Positions 10,309 to 20,625 of a stretch of DNA of 64,000 nucleotides are shown piece by piece (within the stretch, counting starts at the first letter, position 1; each line of letters begins with the position of its first letter). The translations under genes were made by a program, and so were the position numbers. Under the pieces are notes generated by a model that had not been told where the DNA came from, searched no databases, and worked only from the letters and a program-made list of their open reading frames with translations. Source of the stretch: Favolaschia claudopus (Eukaryota > Basidiomycota > Agaricomycetes > Agaricales > Mycenaceae); NCBI GenBank assembly GCA_037176885.1, contig JAWWNJ010000041.1:868001-932000 (forward strand), in the 5' to 3' direction.

Positions 10309-13300
10309 ATGGGTCCCAAACCCAGCGGCGGCTCTGCCTCTCGCCCCGATTCTCGTTCTTCTCATCGCGCCCCGGCCGCTTCCTCTCCCCTGCCGGTTCG
10401 CCGAAAACAGCTCTCTGGTCCTGGACAACCGCCCGCCGCTTCTTCCTCGAAATCGACCAAAGTCCCTCCGTCTCAGCCGCAGCCTTCTAGTGTCGACTGG
10501 TTTGCAGCATGGCGCGACAGGCCGGAGGAGTGGAAGATCTTGCAGGAGTTGGTCGTCCCGGAGAAGCTCGCCGACTACTCGCAACAGAAGATCGGCAAGA
10601 TGCTTCGTGCCATTCAAGACCCGCTGGTGAGTCGCGACGTCTTTTCTCTCCTTTCTGTCATTGTTCAATTTTTATCTAGAAGGAGCACCGGGCAGTCCTG
10701 TCGGCCGCTCAAAAAGGCCTCGAGCCGCCGCCCATGGCCATGGCCATTAGCGTCCATCTTCAGAAGGCCATCGAAGCGTACGACCCGGACGAACACCTGC
10801 CCGATATACAGGCGCTTCGATATCGCAAGACCCTCCTCAAGGAGAAGAAGGTGTGTGCTGCCCGTTTTTGCCGTTGGCTCCCGCTAATCCTTCTCTCAGC
10901 TGTATATGCCCCCGGCCCCTACTGAGGCAATGGAAGCGTTCCCCATACCGCCGCCGCCGACGACCCAACTCTTCGTTCCCAAGAGGACCAAAGCCGCCTC
11001 GGTGAGTTTCGTTAATTTCCCACCGGGCGACTCTGACTACGTTCTTTTCTTTAGGCTGCGTCTTCGTCCGGCAAAGTTAGCGGCAAGGCCGCACCCGCCG
11101 CCAGTGACTCTGGAAAAGTCAGCGGCAAAGCCGCCGCCGCGGCTGCTGAGACTGGAAAAGTCAGCGGAAAGGCCGCCACCAAGGTAAGTCGGGGTAACCG
11201 CCAATCGCTTCTTTTCCTAATTCTTTCATATAGGGGGAGGACACGCCCCGGCCCCAGCCAAGGAAACTCCCGAATTTCACGAAGACGGTGAGTTTCTTCT
11301 AGTTTATCTCGATTCTTGCCGGCTGACCATTCATGTTTAGTCCACCTCCACCACCGACGATCCCAAGCCCGAGCGGGTCAAGGTGATCAAAAAGACCATC
11401 AAGGTCCCCGCCGACACCCCGACCGCCAGCGGTAGTGGCACCAAACGTAAGGCCTCGACCGGCGCCGAGTCGTCCCCCTCAAAGAAGGTGAAGGAAGACA
11501 AGGCGGGCAAGGGCAAAGCGGCTAAGGCCCCCTCTCGTAGTCAGGTAGTTGTTGCCCGCTGCTGTCCCCAATGTAAGGCCGACATAGAATTAACAATAAA
11601 CTTTTCGTAGTCTGTCATCAGCGTCCCAAGCTCCGGCGATGAGCGCGTCCCCGACTTCGAAATTCGTAAGTCAGTCCAACGCCGCCTGCTTTCTGTGCTA
11701 AAATCTTTCTCAGTGATAGAGACAAAACCGCCCGCCGCTCGAAAAGCCAAGAAGACCAAGGCCGCCACCGTCGACACCGTGCCTTCACTCAAAGGGCAAG
11801 GCACCCGCGCCGCTCAACTCGCTGCCCTGGCGGGCGTTGGCATCAAGCCAGCCAAGCCGGTGAGTTCCTATTGACGGGGACATTCGTTCGCTAACACGTT
11901 CGCCTTAGCTCCCCGAGCAGCCCATCAAGTCGATGGAGCCGACCAAGAAGAAGACCAAGACTCGCCCCGAGGGGGAGTTCAGGCCGCCGAACAAGGACGT
12001 TGTGAACAAGTTGTTCACCAACTACCCTGGGGCCGCCCGTCGCCAGGACCTCCCATACGACCCCGAGAAGGAGCAGTTCGCTCTCGTCGCCGATCATCTC
12101 ATCGGCAACCTCGAGTTGAACGCCGCCCACGTAAGACCGTTTTGTTTCCTTTCTCAATTCATCTTTCTAATTTTTACTTCCGTCTAGAACGGCCCCCGCT
12201 GTTTGCGGTGCATCGCTTGTGGTAGCAAGTGCGAGTCCACCGCCGTCCCGGGCGAGTGCACCGCTTGCGCCAACCGCAAGTCTACCAAGGACTGCACTTT
12301 TCTCCTCGACGGCGAAAAGCTCAGTTCCATGGGCTCCGGGCTTAAGCAATGGGTTTCTATGACCCGGCCCGGTAAGTCAACTGCTAACTTCCTATTTAGG
12401 CCCGCTGACCCTTTCAACAGAGTGGTTCGACTTGCACGCCGATGTCAACGCTGCCGCCGACACCTGCTTCGCCATCCAGGGCGCCTTTGAAAAGGCCACC
12501 TGGAATTTGAACCAGAAGTCCTTTAAGATGCTTCTCTCGGTCTTAGTCACCCGCCGCGAAATTCAGCGGGAGGACTTCCTCAAGCGCTTTGCCGGCGAGG
12601 ACCGCGAGGAGCGGGAGAAGAATATGGACCAGGTTCTGCGCATCGCCATGACCCAGGGCTTGACCGCGTCGTCGACTATTAAGTCGAACCGCCGCTGGCA
12701 GTATTACCCTAACGAGGTCATCGACGAAATCCCCATCCCCGGCTTCGAGGACGCCTACGCCTTTTACGAAGCGAAGGACCGTCAGGACCAGAACATCCCG
12801 CTCGCCTTCTACCTCATCCCGGCTGAGCCCGAACTCTCGATTCCGACACAGTGGGTCGAAGTGCAAGTAAGTCTCATTCTTTCTTTTTATTTATTCTTCT
12901 GGGCCGCTGACCCTCTTATTCCCGTAGCCGGAGGACTGCGTGGACCTCTTCCACGACTTGAAGGGTGAGGACGCCGCCGAAGAGATCCCCGACGGCGCGA
13001 AGGTCCGTCAACGCCTTCTCCTCGACGGCAAGGGCCCGATCAACCTCGACCCGAACGACCAAGACGGGAACGTCTTGCCTTACAGCTGGGAGCACAAGAG
13101 CGTGCCCGGCTTCTTCAAGATGTTGTACCGTAAGGGTACATTCTTCGAGATCCCCGACGCTCCTCCACCAGAGCCGAAGCGCAAGGGCAAGTCCAGCGGC
13201 AAGGTGAAGTCGTCTTCTGTGGTTCACGACGACGCCGACGACGAGTTCAAACCCGACCCAACTTCCCAAGAGGAAGACATGGGCGAGGCCCCGGACGACC

Positions 13301-13758
13301 GTACGTCCCCTTTTCTTTTCTTCCTTCTAATTCTTTGCTAAAGTCGACTTCCCCCGTTAGCCATGGATATCTCTCACCCGCCGACTCCTGAAAAACGCCC
13401 GAAGGGCAAACAGCGGGCAGTCGACCCGCCCATCCCTTCGTCTAGTGATGAAGAGGAAGGAGAGTCCGGCGAGGTGGGTGCACCCGCTTTCGACGACTTC
13501 TTAGCTGAGTCGTTTGCACAGGACGAGTCCAGCGGCGAGGAGTCCAGCGAGGCCGAGGTACGCGGAAGCGTCCAGGGTGACGCCGACGAGGAAGACGACA
13601 GCGATCTCGAGGAAGTCCAAATCCCCGGGACTGCCGATTTCGCAGCCAGCGGCGAGGAGGACCTTGGGCCAGAAGTCGATGCAGCGGGCGAGGAAGACGT
13701 GGATATCCACCTTCCCGATCATCCTGCTCCTTCGGGCGACGACGCGGTCGAGAGCTGA
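10309..13758 (+). CDS. Antisense cargo gene 1: 13-exon Cys-cluster protein, 933 residues, unknown function
   Basis: Exons 10309-10626, 10680-10850, 10900-11001, 11055-11183, 11234-11287, 11341-11544, 11611-11665, 11714-11859, 11909-12130, 12188-12371, 12421-12866, 12928-13300 and 13361-13758 join in phase without a stop. Introns are 48-66 nt. The N-terminal half is basic and low-complexity, with repeats of SGKVSGKAA (exon 4) and basic clusters like TKRKAS that could direct it to the nucleus. Exon 10 encodes a Cys cluster (CLRCIACGSKCES... CTACANRKSTKDC), shared with the next three genes. A helical region follows, then a C-terminal acidic serine-rich tail. The gene lies inside the retrotransposon, antisense to gag-pol. 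I recognise no named domain; a zinc-binding nucleic-acid role is inferred from the cysteines. Confidence 0.75.
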
Positions 13759-14535
13759 GTGGGTAAGCACGCTCCCCCTTTCTGGAGTCTTATCTTCCCG
13801 CTGACCACTTTGCAGCCTTTCCTCGTGGGTGGGCGGGCGGCAAGTAAGCAATTCGCCCGACCTCCCGCTGCCTTTGACTTCTGGCTGACTTCTTTCTAGA
13901 AATTTTTCTGTATTCATAATCGCGGGGGCCGAGCGGCCCCCAATATCATCAAAAGCTACGGGTACGGGTCCCATAATCCCGCTAGATGCGAACTTGTCAT
14001 GGCCTGGTGGAATTCCACCCGCCATGACCCCCAATAAAAATCAAATGCCCCATAGTAGTATAACATCGTGTGCCGGCCAAAGAGCCGATGAAAAATAAAA
14101 GCTTTTTACGATGTCTCCTCTTTGTGTGAAACTCTTAAGTCCATTTTAAGTTCCAAGTCAAAATTCCCGGCTAGAGCCTCTAAGTGACTTGTAAGAGGTT
14201 GGAGCGAGGGATTCTGGCCAAGTGCTGCGCCCGTCGGCTGAGTACGACTTAGAGAGCGAGCTGAACATTGAACTTATCGAGTTTTTCAACATGCCGAGCG
14301 GCAACGGTGCTTATCACCGGGGCCATCAGATAGCGGGGATTGCCCGCGGCATCTCATCCAGCTATCAGCGGCTGCCCTCGGACTCCACTGGGTGGCTAGT
14401 TCCTTATTTCTCCCGCTAGTCTCGTAAGAGTGATAACGTAGAGTAGAACTGGCCCGGCGGCCCGAGCTGCCCGCTACCGTACTTGTATTCGATAGGGGTA
14501 GATAGCCAATCAAACCATCTTTTTCCTTCATTATC
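13759..14535. other. Non-coding interval within the cargo
   Basis: No convincing gene. A spurious frame at 14222-14419 lacks splice-compatible continuation. The sequence probably holds the 3' end of cargo gene 1 and the promoter of cargo gene 2; no clear TATA box is visible. Confidence 0.4.
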
Positions 14536-15278
14536 ATGCCTCAGCCCGTAGGTGAAGTCTTAATCGACTACCATTCCTTTCCGGTGGTCAGTCAAGACTT
14601 TGTGCGCAAGATCTATACTGTGGTAGGCTGTCCTCAACACATTTCTGCGCCAAGTCCAACCAGCCGCTAGCCGAATCTCGTCTGCACGCCTTGTAGTGAC
14701 GCCGGCGGAGATTGTGAATTTCTTCACTGGGGCTCGAAGTGCACTCGGTGCCGGGAGGCGAAGGTCCCCAAATGCTTGTTCGCCGGGGTGGATTGGTTCA
14801 AATATACCTATCCCTCTTCAACCTTTCCGACACTTTTCATCTATCGCAGCGGTAAGTCCTGCCGCTCTTCGAATTCTCATCTTTCTTATTCTATCCAGGC
14901 GGCACGTTGTACGACCTTGCATTCCTCGAACTCTGGTACCACTTGCGCCTCGGCGGCTTAAGCCCCGATATGTTTATAGGTTCGGTGGACGGTGAGCCCG
15001 CTGACTTCTTGCGTCGGCGGGAGGAATTTGCTGGCGACCTTCGTGACTGGGACATTGCTCACGACCTAAACCACGCCGCTCACTCCAGCCGGCGGCTGTA
15101 TTTCTACAACATCCTATCTCGAGTTTTACGCGAGTGGCGTACCCAGGATCGCTCGATCCATGCCCAGTGCGACGTCGACGCAGCTATCCTGCTCCATGAT
15201 ATCAGGCGACGGGACTCTAATGTTCCGACCGTCGTGCCCTTGGCCCAAGGCACGCGCCGCCAGACCTTCGAGCGGTAA
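14536..15278 (+). CDS. Antisense cargo gene 2: Cys-cluster protein, 215 residues
   Basis: Three exons (14536-14622, 14671-14851, 14899-15278) join in phase. Exon 2 encodes CTPCSDAGGDCEF..WGSKCTRC......C, a cluster of six cysteines with a conserved WG before the second CxxC. Exon 3 is helical, with many Arg and Leu. Exon order, the two intron phases (0 then 1) and the 181-nt middle exon match cargo genes 3 and 4, so the three are tandem paralogues. The pattern resembles Zn-cluster folds, but spacing differs from the classical Zn2Cys6 motif of fungal transcription factors. Function unknown. Confidence 0.68.
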
Positions 15279-15450
15279 CCCAGGCTAGTAGCTTTTCCCC
15301 GTTAGGGTCAAATAAATCTCTTTGCCCGGTCGCAAGCCGTTATCGTGATGTCTGATTCCTTCTGAGCTTTTGGTCCGGCAGCCGGTGGTATTCACCCGTC
15401 GGCTATAGGTTTTACTTATAGCGGCCGGTGCCCAGTGAGTCCTTCGAGCG

Positions 15451-16122
15451 ATGCCCGCCTTTTCTTTGGCAGCGACTTTTTACTCAGAACGCTTTAGGAG
15501 CTTCACCGGTCCCTCAGAGTACCAGCTCGTACTTCAAGCTCAATTTGTGGGTCTTTCGTTCTTTCTCAGTGTTCTCCCGCTGACGGTTGCCTCTTCTTAG
15601 CCGGAGTACGAATGCCAGTGCTGCCTCAAGAACTACCGCCATTGCATCTGGATTCAGTGGGGTGAAGCCTGCCTCAGCTGCATGTTCATAGGCCGCGCCG
15701 CCTTGTGCTGCTACACCAAGAAGTCCGTCTGGCAGGCCGAGAACAGCCGTCGTCGCGACACTCTCCTAGCCTCTCGGCCAGGTAAGTCTGCTTTCTATCT
15801 TTATACCGCTCAGCGGGGGTCTTAGTGAATTCTAGCTCCCTCCGCCGGACGGATCGCTCAGTTTGACTGGTACGCCCGGGCTGCCGGTGCCCGGCTCGAC
15901 GAGAAGAGATACATTGACGTGCGTACTTGCACCATCCTCGCCGCCAGGTCCATGCTCGGCACCCTTGGGTTTGGCCAGCTACGCTTCTTGTACGGACTGT
16001 GGTTTGACGCGAAGGGGGCGGGCGTACGAAAGGAAATTGTAGATCTCCTCCGGGATAGGTTAGACGCTGTAGCCCTCCAGTCCGGCGCAAGGCTCCCGCC
16101 CGTCATGTTCATCGGGCCGTAA
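15451..16122 (+). CDS. Antisense cargo gene 3: Cys-cluster protein, 181 residues
   Basis: Exons 15451-15528, 15601-15781 and 15836-16122 join in phase. The first donor is a weaker GTACTT. The middle exon (181 nt, exactly as in gene 2) encodes CQCCLKNYRHCIWIQWGEAC LSC and further cysteines. The last exon encodes a helical domain ending DLLRDRLDAVALQ, similar to the IRERLDVLANN segment of gene 4. It stands between genes 2 and 4 in the same direction. No known family recognised. Confidence 0.62.
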
Positions 16123-16360
16123 GCGTAGTAGGAAATATATTCCCACTGTCAAACGAACTTGCATCTTTAAAACTCTGTTTCAAGCTGCCCGATTAGGAAG
16201 GCTTCTTAGAAACCAAAGCTTCCTCGTGTTTTTGCCCAGCGGGAGCTCAGCACCTCGTTGGATATTCCACATGTATTGCGGATCTTCCGGGAGCATCGGG
16301 TGCAATGAGTCCCGCTGTCGATCTCTCTGTTTTTGGGTCTCCCGCCAGGTCTCAGAGAGA

Positions 16361-16367
16361 TATTTAA
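16361..16367 (+). promoter_or_regulatory. TATA-like box before cargo gene 4
   Basis: TATTTAA lies 39 nt before the ATG at 16406. Spacing suits a short 5' leader; inferred. Confidence 0.35.
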
Positions 16368-16405
16368 GCTGGCGGGAAGGTCCCATTTGCTTCAGTCGTC
16401 TACTC

Positions 16406-17034
16406 ATGTCTTTGCTGGAACATCCACTCTTCCCGAATGACCCCGTCGGCCCGCTCAGGGAGTACTATGTACGTTCCTGAACATTTTGCCTCGGGTAATT
16501 CCTCATCATTCGGCAGCCTGGCCGGGTATGCTCTGCGTGCCTCAACGCCCGTTCTCATTGCGAGTTTACTGAGTGGGGAGCGCCGTGCACCCGCTGTTAC
16601 TTGCTGAAGCACAACTGCTCGTACACCCAGACCGCTGAGCTGGCCGATGAAATTGCTGCCCGCCGGCACCGTTTCAAAGAGGGTCCCGATCGTAAGTGAC
16701 GACTTCTTTCTCATCTGTTGCGCCACAACTGATTCCCCGCTCGCTTCTAGCGGCTACGAAGGAACAGCTAGCTGCTTGGGACGTCCTTCATGAGGGGACC
16801 CTGGCGCAGTTCCCATTCTGGCAACAATACCATTCTGTAATCGTCGGGCGGAACGTCGCAGAGGCAGCCCAACGGCTGTCTTTTTACTTCGAGGCCCGCT
16901 TGGTTTTCCATCTTCTTCAGGAGGCCAAAACGGCTAATCTCCCGGCTGCGTATGTTGCTGTTATCCGCGAGCGGTTAGACGTTCTCGCCAATAATCTTTT
17001 CCTGGATCTTCCGGCTAGGATGCGGGCAGTGTAG
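16406..17034 (+). CDS. Antisense cargo gene 4: Cys-cluster protein, 173 residues
   Basis: Exons 16406-16468, 16517-16691 and 16751-17034 join in phase. Exon 1 ends with REYY, comparable with SEYQL of gene 3. Exon 2 encodes VCSACLNARSHCEF..WGAPCTRC......C, the clearest version of the shared motif. Exon 3 is helical (FPFWQQYHSVIVGRN and VIRERLDVLANN). With the same intron phases as genes 2 and 3, it appears to be a tandem duplicate. A zinc-dependent nucleic-acid or protein-binding role is possible but unproven. Confidence 0.68.
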
Positions 17035-17166
17035 ATACAGGCACATGTACTTTCGGATAGTTCGTTCCGATAACACACGCTCCCGCCCCATGTGAGGCCT
17101 TGGAAACATTTATTTCTTGGTAAAGATGTGCCCGCTGCCCTCAAATGACGTGCTAGGTGACCCACC

Positions 17167-17203
17167 TCTCCCCCTTTCAGAAATCTCAACTGTCCCCAGT
17201 TGA
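17167..17203 (-). promoter_or_regulatory. Internal second copy of the polypurine tract and hairpin
   Basis: Bases 17167-17178 are identical to the 12-nt PPT at 9621-9632. They are followed by a perfect 7-bp stem with the same loop (17186-17203). One stem pair differs from the 3'-LTR copy in both arms (C-G versus G-C), keeping pairing. It could be a central PPT or a relic of an older element end. Confidence 0.6.
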
Positions 17204-17385
17204 TCGATCAGAGGAAATTCAGGTTCCCCGGCAGCAAATTTTCGTGCCACGGAAGCGATCGGGTGCGTTTGAAATAATTTTCTGCGCCACCGGCGGGTGC
17301 ATCTACCATAAATGGTAATCCAAGTTCGGCCGTTGACCAAATTTCGTCCAAATTATCCTTACGGCGTTAATTACGGCCGCTCGAG

Positions 17386-17391
17386 TATAAG
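17386..17391 (+). promoter_or_regulatory. TATA box of cargo gene 5
   Basis: TATAAG in CGAGTATAAGAAGC, 64 nt before the ATG at 17455, a normal core-promoter distance. Confidence 0.45.
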
Positions 17392-17454
17392 AAGCAGCGG
17401 GCGGACAGGTATACCCCCAGCCTCGTCTACTGTCTTTACTCTGCTTCCTCCAAA

Positions 17455-18396
17455 ATGTCTCAAAACGATTACAACACCGTCAAAGCCGATTTCCTCAAGG
17501 CTATGGACGTTGCCGCCAACCTCGTCAAGTATTCGCCGCCCGAGTCTCGTAAAAACCAGCTCAAGGACGTCGCCGAGATTCTCGTAAGAGCCGCCGGCTA
17601 CATTGACCAGTCTCGTTTTGTTAACATTATTCTTTCGTTCGTAGGCGCGCCTTCCCCCGCTCATGCCTTTCATTTTGGAAGACAAGAGCGCGGTTCTTCG
17701 TGAGGCAATCTTCACCTCGCGTGAATATTACCACTCCTTGTACGACCCGGATGGTAAACGGGACGTGACCTTCCCCGCTGGGTACGATGCCCTGCGGCGG
17801 ATCACCAAGGCCATTCACGAAGACCGTTCCAAGAAGGCGATCCCGCCCGTCTCCCCCGCTCCCAAGGCTCCCCCTACCGGTCCCAAGGCTAAATCAGCCA
17901 TGGCGGGCAAGAAGGGTGCGCGCGCTGTAAGTCGCACGTTATTTCTGCTTTAGCTTCTGTCATTTATTTCAATCTTTCAGCATAGCCCGGCCCCCCGCTA
18001 AGAAGGGCAAAGGCAACAAGCGCGCTCGCATCGACAACGTCCCGTTCCACGAGGACTCCTTCCTCACCAACGGTGAGTTTCCCGTCCATTGTTAGTGGTT
18101 TCCCGCTGAATGTTATTACAGCAACGGCTGAGTTTTACGCTTCGGCACCCGCTTCAGGTGCTGTTGTCGACGAGGCCGCTAGCGTCGTTGAGATGGGCAC
18201 CGAGTTCATGAGCAACCACCTTGCCTTGCGCAAGCGGATGTATTTTATCATGGTCGAGCTGGCGGTCATCCACGAGAACCTTCGCAGCTCTCTGGCCCGG
18301 CGCGAGCAGCTCCTCGACGAAGGAGAGAAGATCTCGGCTCGCCTTCGCGACTTCCCCGAGTCCTCCTCTGCCGGCGTCGATGCTCATGTTCCCTGA
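17455..18396 (+). CDS. Antisense cargo gene 5: basic and helical protein, 253 residues
   Basis: Exons 17455-17583, 17645-17915, 17986-18072 and 18122-18396 join in phase. The N-terminus is helical (FLKAMDVAANLVKY). A middle basic segment (RPPAKKGKGNKRARID) looks like a nuclear localisation signal. The C-terminus is a probable coiled coil (around LRKRMYFIMVELAVIHENL and EQLLDEGEKISARL). Intron 2 must use GTGCGC...ATAG to stay open; the more canonical GTAAGT at about 17929 with TTTCAG at 17980 would lead to an early stop. The gene converges on the end of pol, with 222 nt between the two stop codons. No Cys cluster. Function unknown. Confidence 0.6.
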
Positions 18397-18618
18397 CTCG
18401 TTCCTAAAGAGCTCCCCCAGCGGGTCCCCCTTTCTTCAGAATCCTCGGTACTGGCTCAATCGTTTCGGACACCTCACGGCTCATCCTTCTGCTGGCCGCC
18501 ACACACTCCCCGGGTGCGCAACCTGTTCGCAGCGCACTGGCGGGAGATGAAGGAAATCCAATTACTTAAAGACTTCGAATCTCGTTTCAGACTGTAACGT
18601 AGATATCGTAGCAGTAAT

Positions 18619-19674
18619 TCATTCCCGCGCAGCGGCTTTCGTGGCAGAACGAGTCTTTCGTTTGAAAGGCAGCGGCTCATCCGTGTCAGGTTCCTCTTCC
18701 TCTTCTTCTTCCTCGGGCAAGGCCTCCTGCAGAGCCGGCTCTTCGTCAGCCGCCCCGCTGGGGGTTAACCTTACATTCCCGAATTGGAAGTCATCTCCAG
18801 AATAACCGTCTTCCTCCTGGACCATCTTTTCTAGCGTCTCTGCCGAGAGGTCGATTAAGTCGTGAATGTCAGCGGGCAGCTTGATAGAGCGCCGCTGCTC
18901 GAAGGGGACCACTCTGAACTGAGCAATCTTCGATTGAAAGACAGAGCCATCCATCTCCGCTACGATATAACTTCCACCTTTCGTACGCCGGATGATAATT
19001 ACTGGTCCCAGGTATCTGGCGGCCATCTTCGTATTCAGCGATTTCTCAACGGTCGTATTCCTGATGAGCACCAAGTCTCCCGGCTCGAAATGGTAATCTT
19101 CGATAGTATGTTTATGCGCTATCTCATACCGGCGCAAATTCGCTCGTTTCTCGTCGGTGACCCGCTCCCTCATCTGTTCGACGTGAGTGGCGTGCTTAGC
19201 CAGAGCCTGGGCTCGATAGCCGATTAACTCAGCGGTCGTTAGAGTCCTGCCGGGCAGATGCACTAGCCAAGTCGCTTCTTCTATATCCAGCGGGAGGATT
19301 GGATGTGCGCCCGTTACCATAAAGTAGGGTGAACAACCCGTTCCTCGTCGAATAGTGACCCGGTCAGCCCACAACATCTGCGGGAAGAACCAGTACCACT
19401 TGCTGGGATTCCCGCCAGTGGCTTTCCATAAGGATTGCCTCATCGAGAAGTGCCCATTTTCGACTTTCCCGTTGGCTTGAGAATTATACGGCGAAACTCT
19501 AATATTTCTTATGCCGTATTTAGACTCAAGGTAGGCTACGGCCGCTAGGAAGGCCGGCGCGTTATCTGTCACCAGTTCCTCCGGGCAACCCCACCTACAA
19601 ATCACATCTTCAAGTAAGAACAAGGCCAGCGTTCTCACCAGAGGTGGTAAGGGGAAGACTTCATGTCTGGCCAC
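18619..19674 (-). pseudogene. pol: C-terminal half of the split integrase
   Basis: This frame continues the Pol of 24167-27245 after the nested insertion; coding from the retroelement begins at 19635. It supplies the second and third catalytic residues: Asp in TDNAPAF (residue 37 of this frame) and Glu in QANGKVENGH (residue 72), the D-35-E spacing of integrases. A DNA-binding C-terminal domain (YLGPVIIIRRTKGGSY) follows, then an acidic stretch and a basic tail, with no chromodomain. No stops or shifts occur within it. Separated from the promoter and the first half, it cannot form a full integrase in this copy. Confidence 0.85.
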
Positions 19675-19925
19675 AGCCAGTTTTGAAAATTGTCTTTTTA
19701 CGCACGTGCAGCCAGGGCCTGGCTACAGTCAGAAACGGGTTTTTTGCGCTGGCAGCTTTCCCGCCCGGGCTCCGGAATGACTTTGATGCATCATTCCGGT
19801 TGCTTGGACGGCATTTTGACATCGGACTATTTTTCAGCTGATTATGCTCAGATATTTGATTTTAAGTCAAATAAACAGAATATATTCAAAAATGATTAAA
19901 ACGACAGGATATATGTAATAGGAAA

Positions 19926-20046
19926 GGGTTAAGCGCTCCGGCGCTTAACGACGAAAGCAGTAAAAGAAGAAGAAGCGCCCGGCGCTTAGTACCGAAAACG
20001 CCAAAATGAGGCGCAGGCATATTCGGTGTTAAGCGCCAGGGCGCTT
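19926..20046. repeat. Three palindromic AAGCGCC/GGCGCTT motifs
   Basis: The hairpin motif with arms TTAAGCGC and GGCGCTTAA or close variants occurs near 19929-19950, 19973-19988 and 20030-20046, just inside the left inverted repeat. Subterminal palindromes in DNA transposons can be transposase sites; this is inferred. Confidence 0.6.
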
Positions 20047-20625
20047 ATTTGCATCAGGGCGGCAGGGCGGGCAGAATGCGGCAGGCAGCGGGCAGCTTGG
20101 GCGTGTTGACAGCGACGTCGAGCGGGTGGGAGCGCAGGTAGGTACTGCATCCATGGGTAGTTTGCATCAGGGCGGGCAGAGCGCCGCGGAAGCGGCAGGA
20201 ACGGCGGGCACAGCCTCTCGTTGCAGATTGTGTGCACGCGCTGGAGCGAATGTGGGGCTGGCGGCGTGTGGCGACCGCGGGGCGGCGTGCGCGTGTTGAG
20301 GGCAATGTCGGGCAGGTGGGAGCGCAGGTAGGCGGGCATAGGTGATACAGGTCTGTAATCGCTGATAGGCGTCGAATCGTTGGCGGGTGCTGGACAATAA
20401 CGATCGTCGGGTTGGCGGAAACGAAGAAACTCACTCGGTTTTGATTTCTAGCGCGGCATTCTGAGTCGGTCGGCACGCGGAGCGCCAAAACAACAATGCC
20501 GATGTTGTCAGCTTTGTTCTGGTGTGTAATAGTTTTTCTGTTTCTTTTCGTCGTCAAAACTGAAACACTCACTTAGTTTTGATTCTGGCGCAATTTTCCG
20601 AGCGAATCGGCTCACACAGCACCGA
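20046..20625. repeat. Degenerate internal duplications in the TIR insertion
   Basis: TTTGCATCAGGGCGG occurs at about 20047 and 20161, GTGGGAGCGCAGGTAG at about 20126 and 20318. A segment with 'ACTCAC(T)(C/T)(G/A)GTTTTGAT' occurs near 20429 and 20566. This suggests repeated unequal duplication; no coding function seen. Confidence 0.5.

Noticed and set aside
14222..14419. Frame before cargo gene 2 as an additional exon
   Set aside because: No in-phase splice connection to the Cys-cluster exon; the short exon at 14536 fits the pattern of genes 3 and 4.
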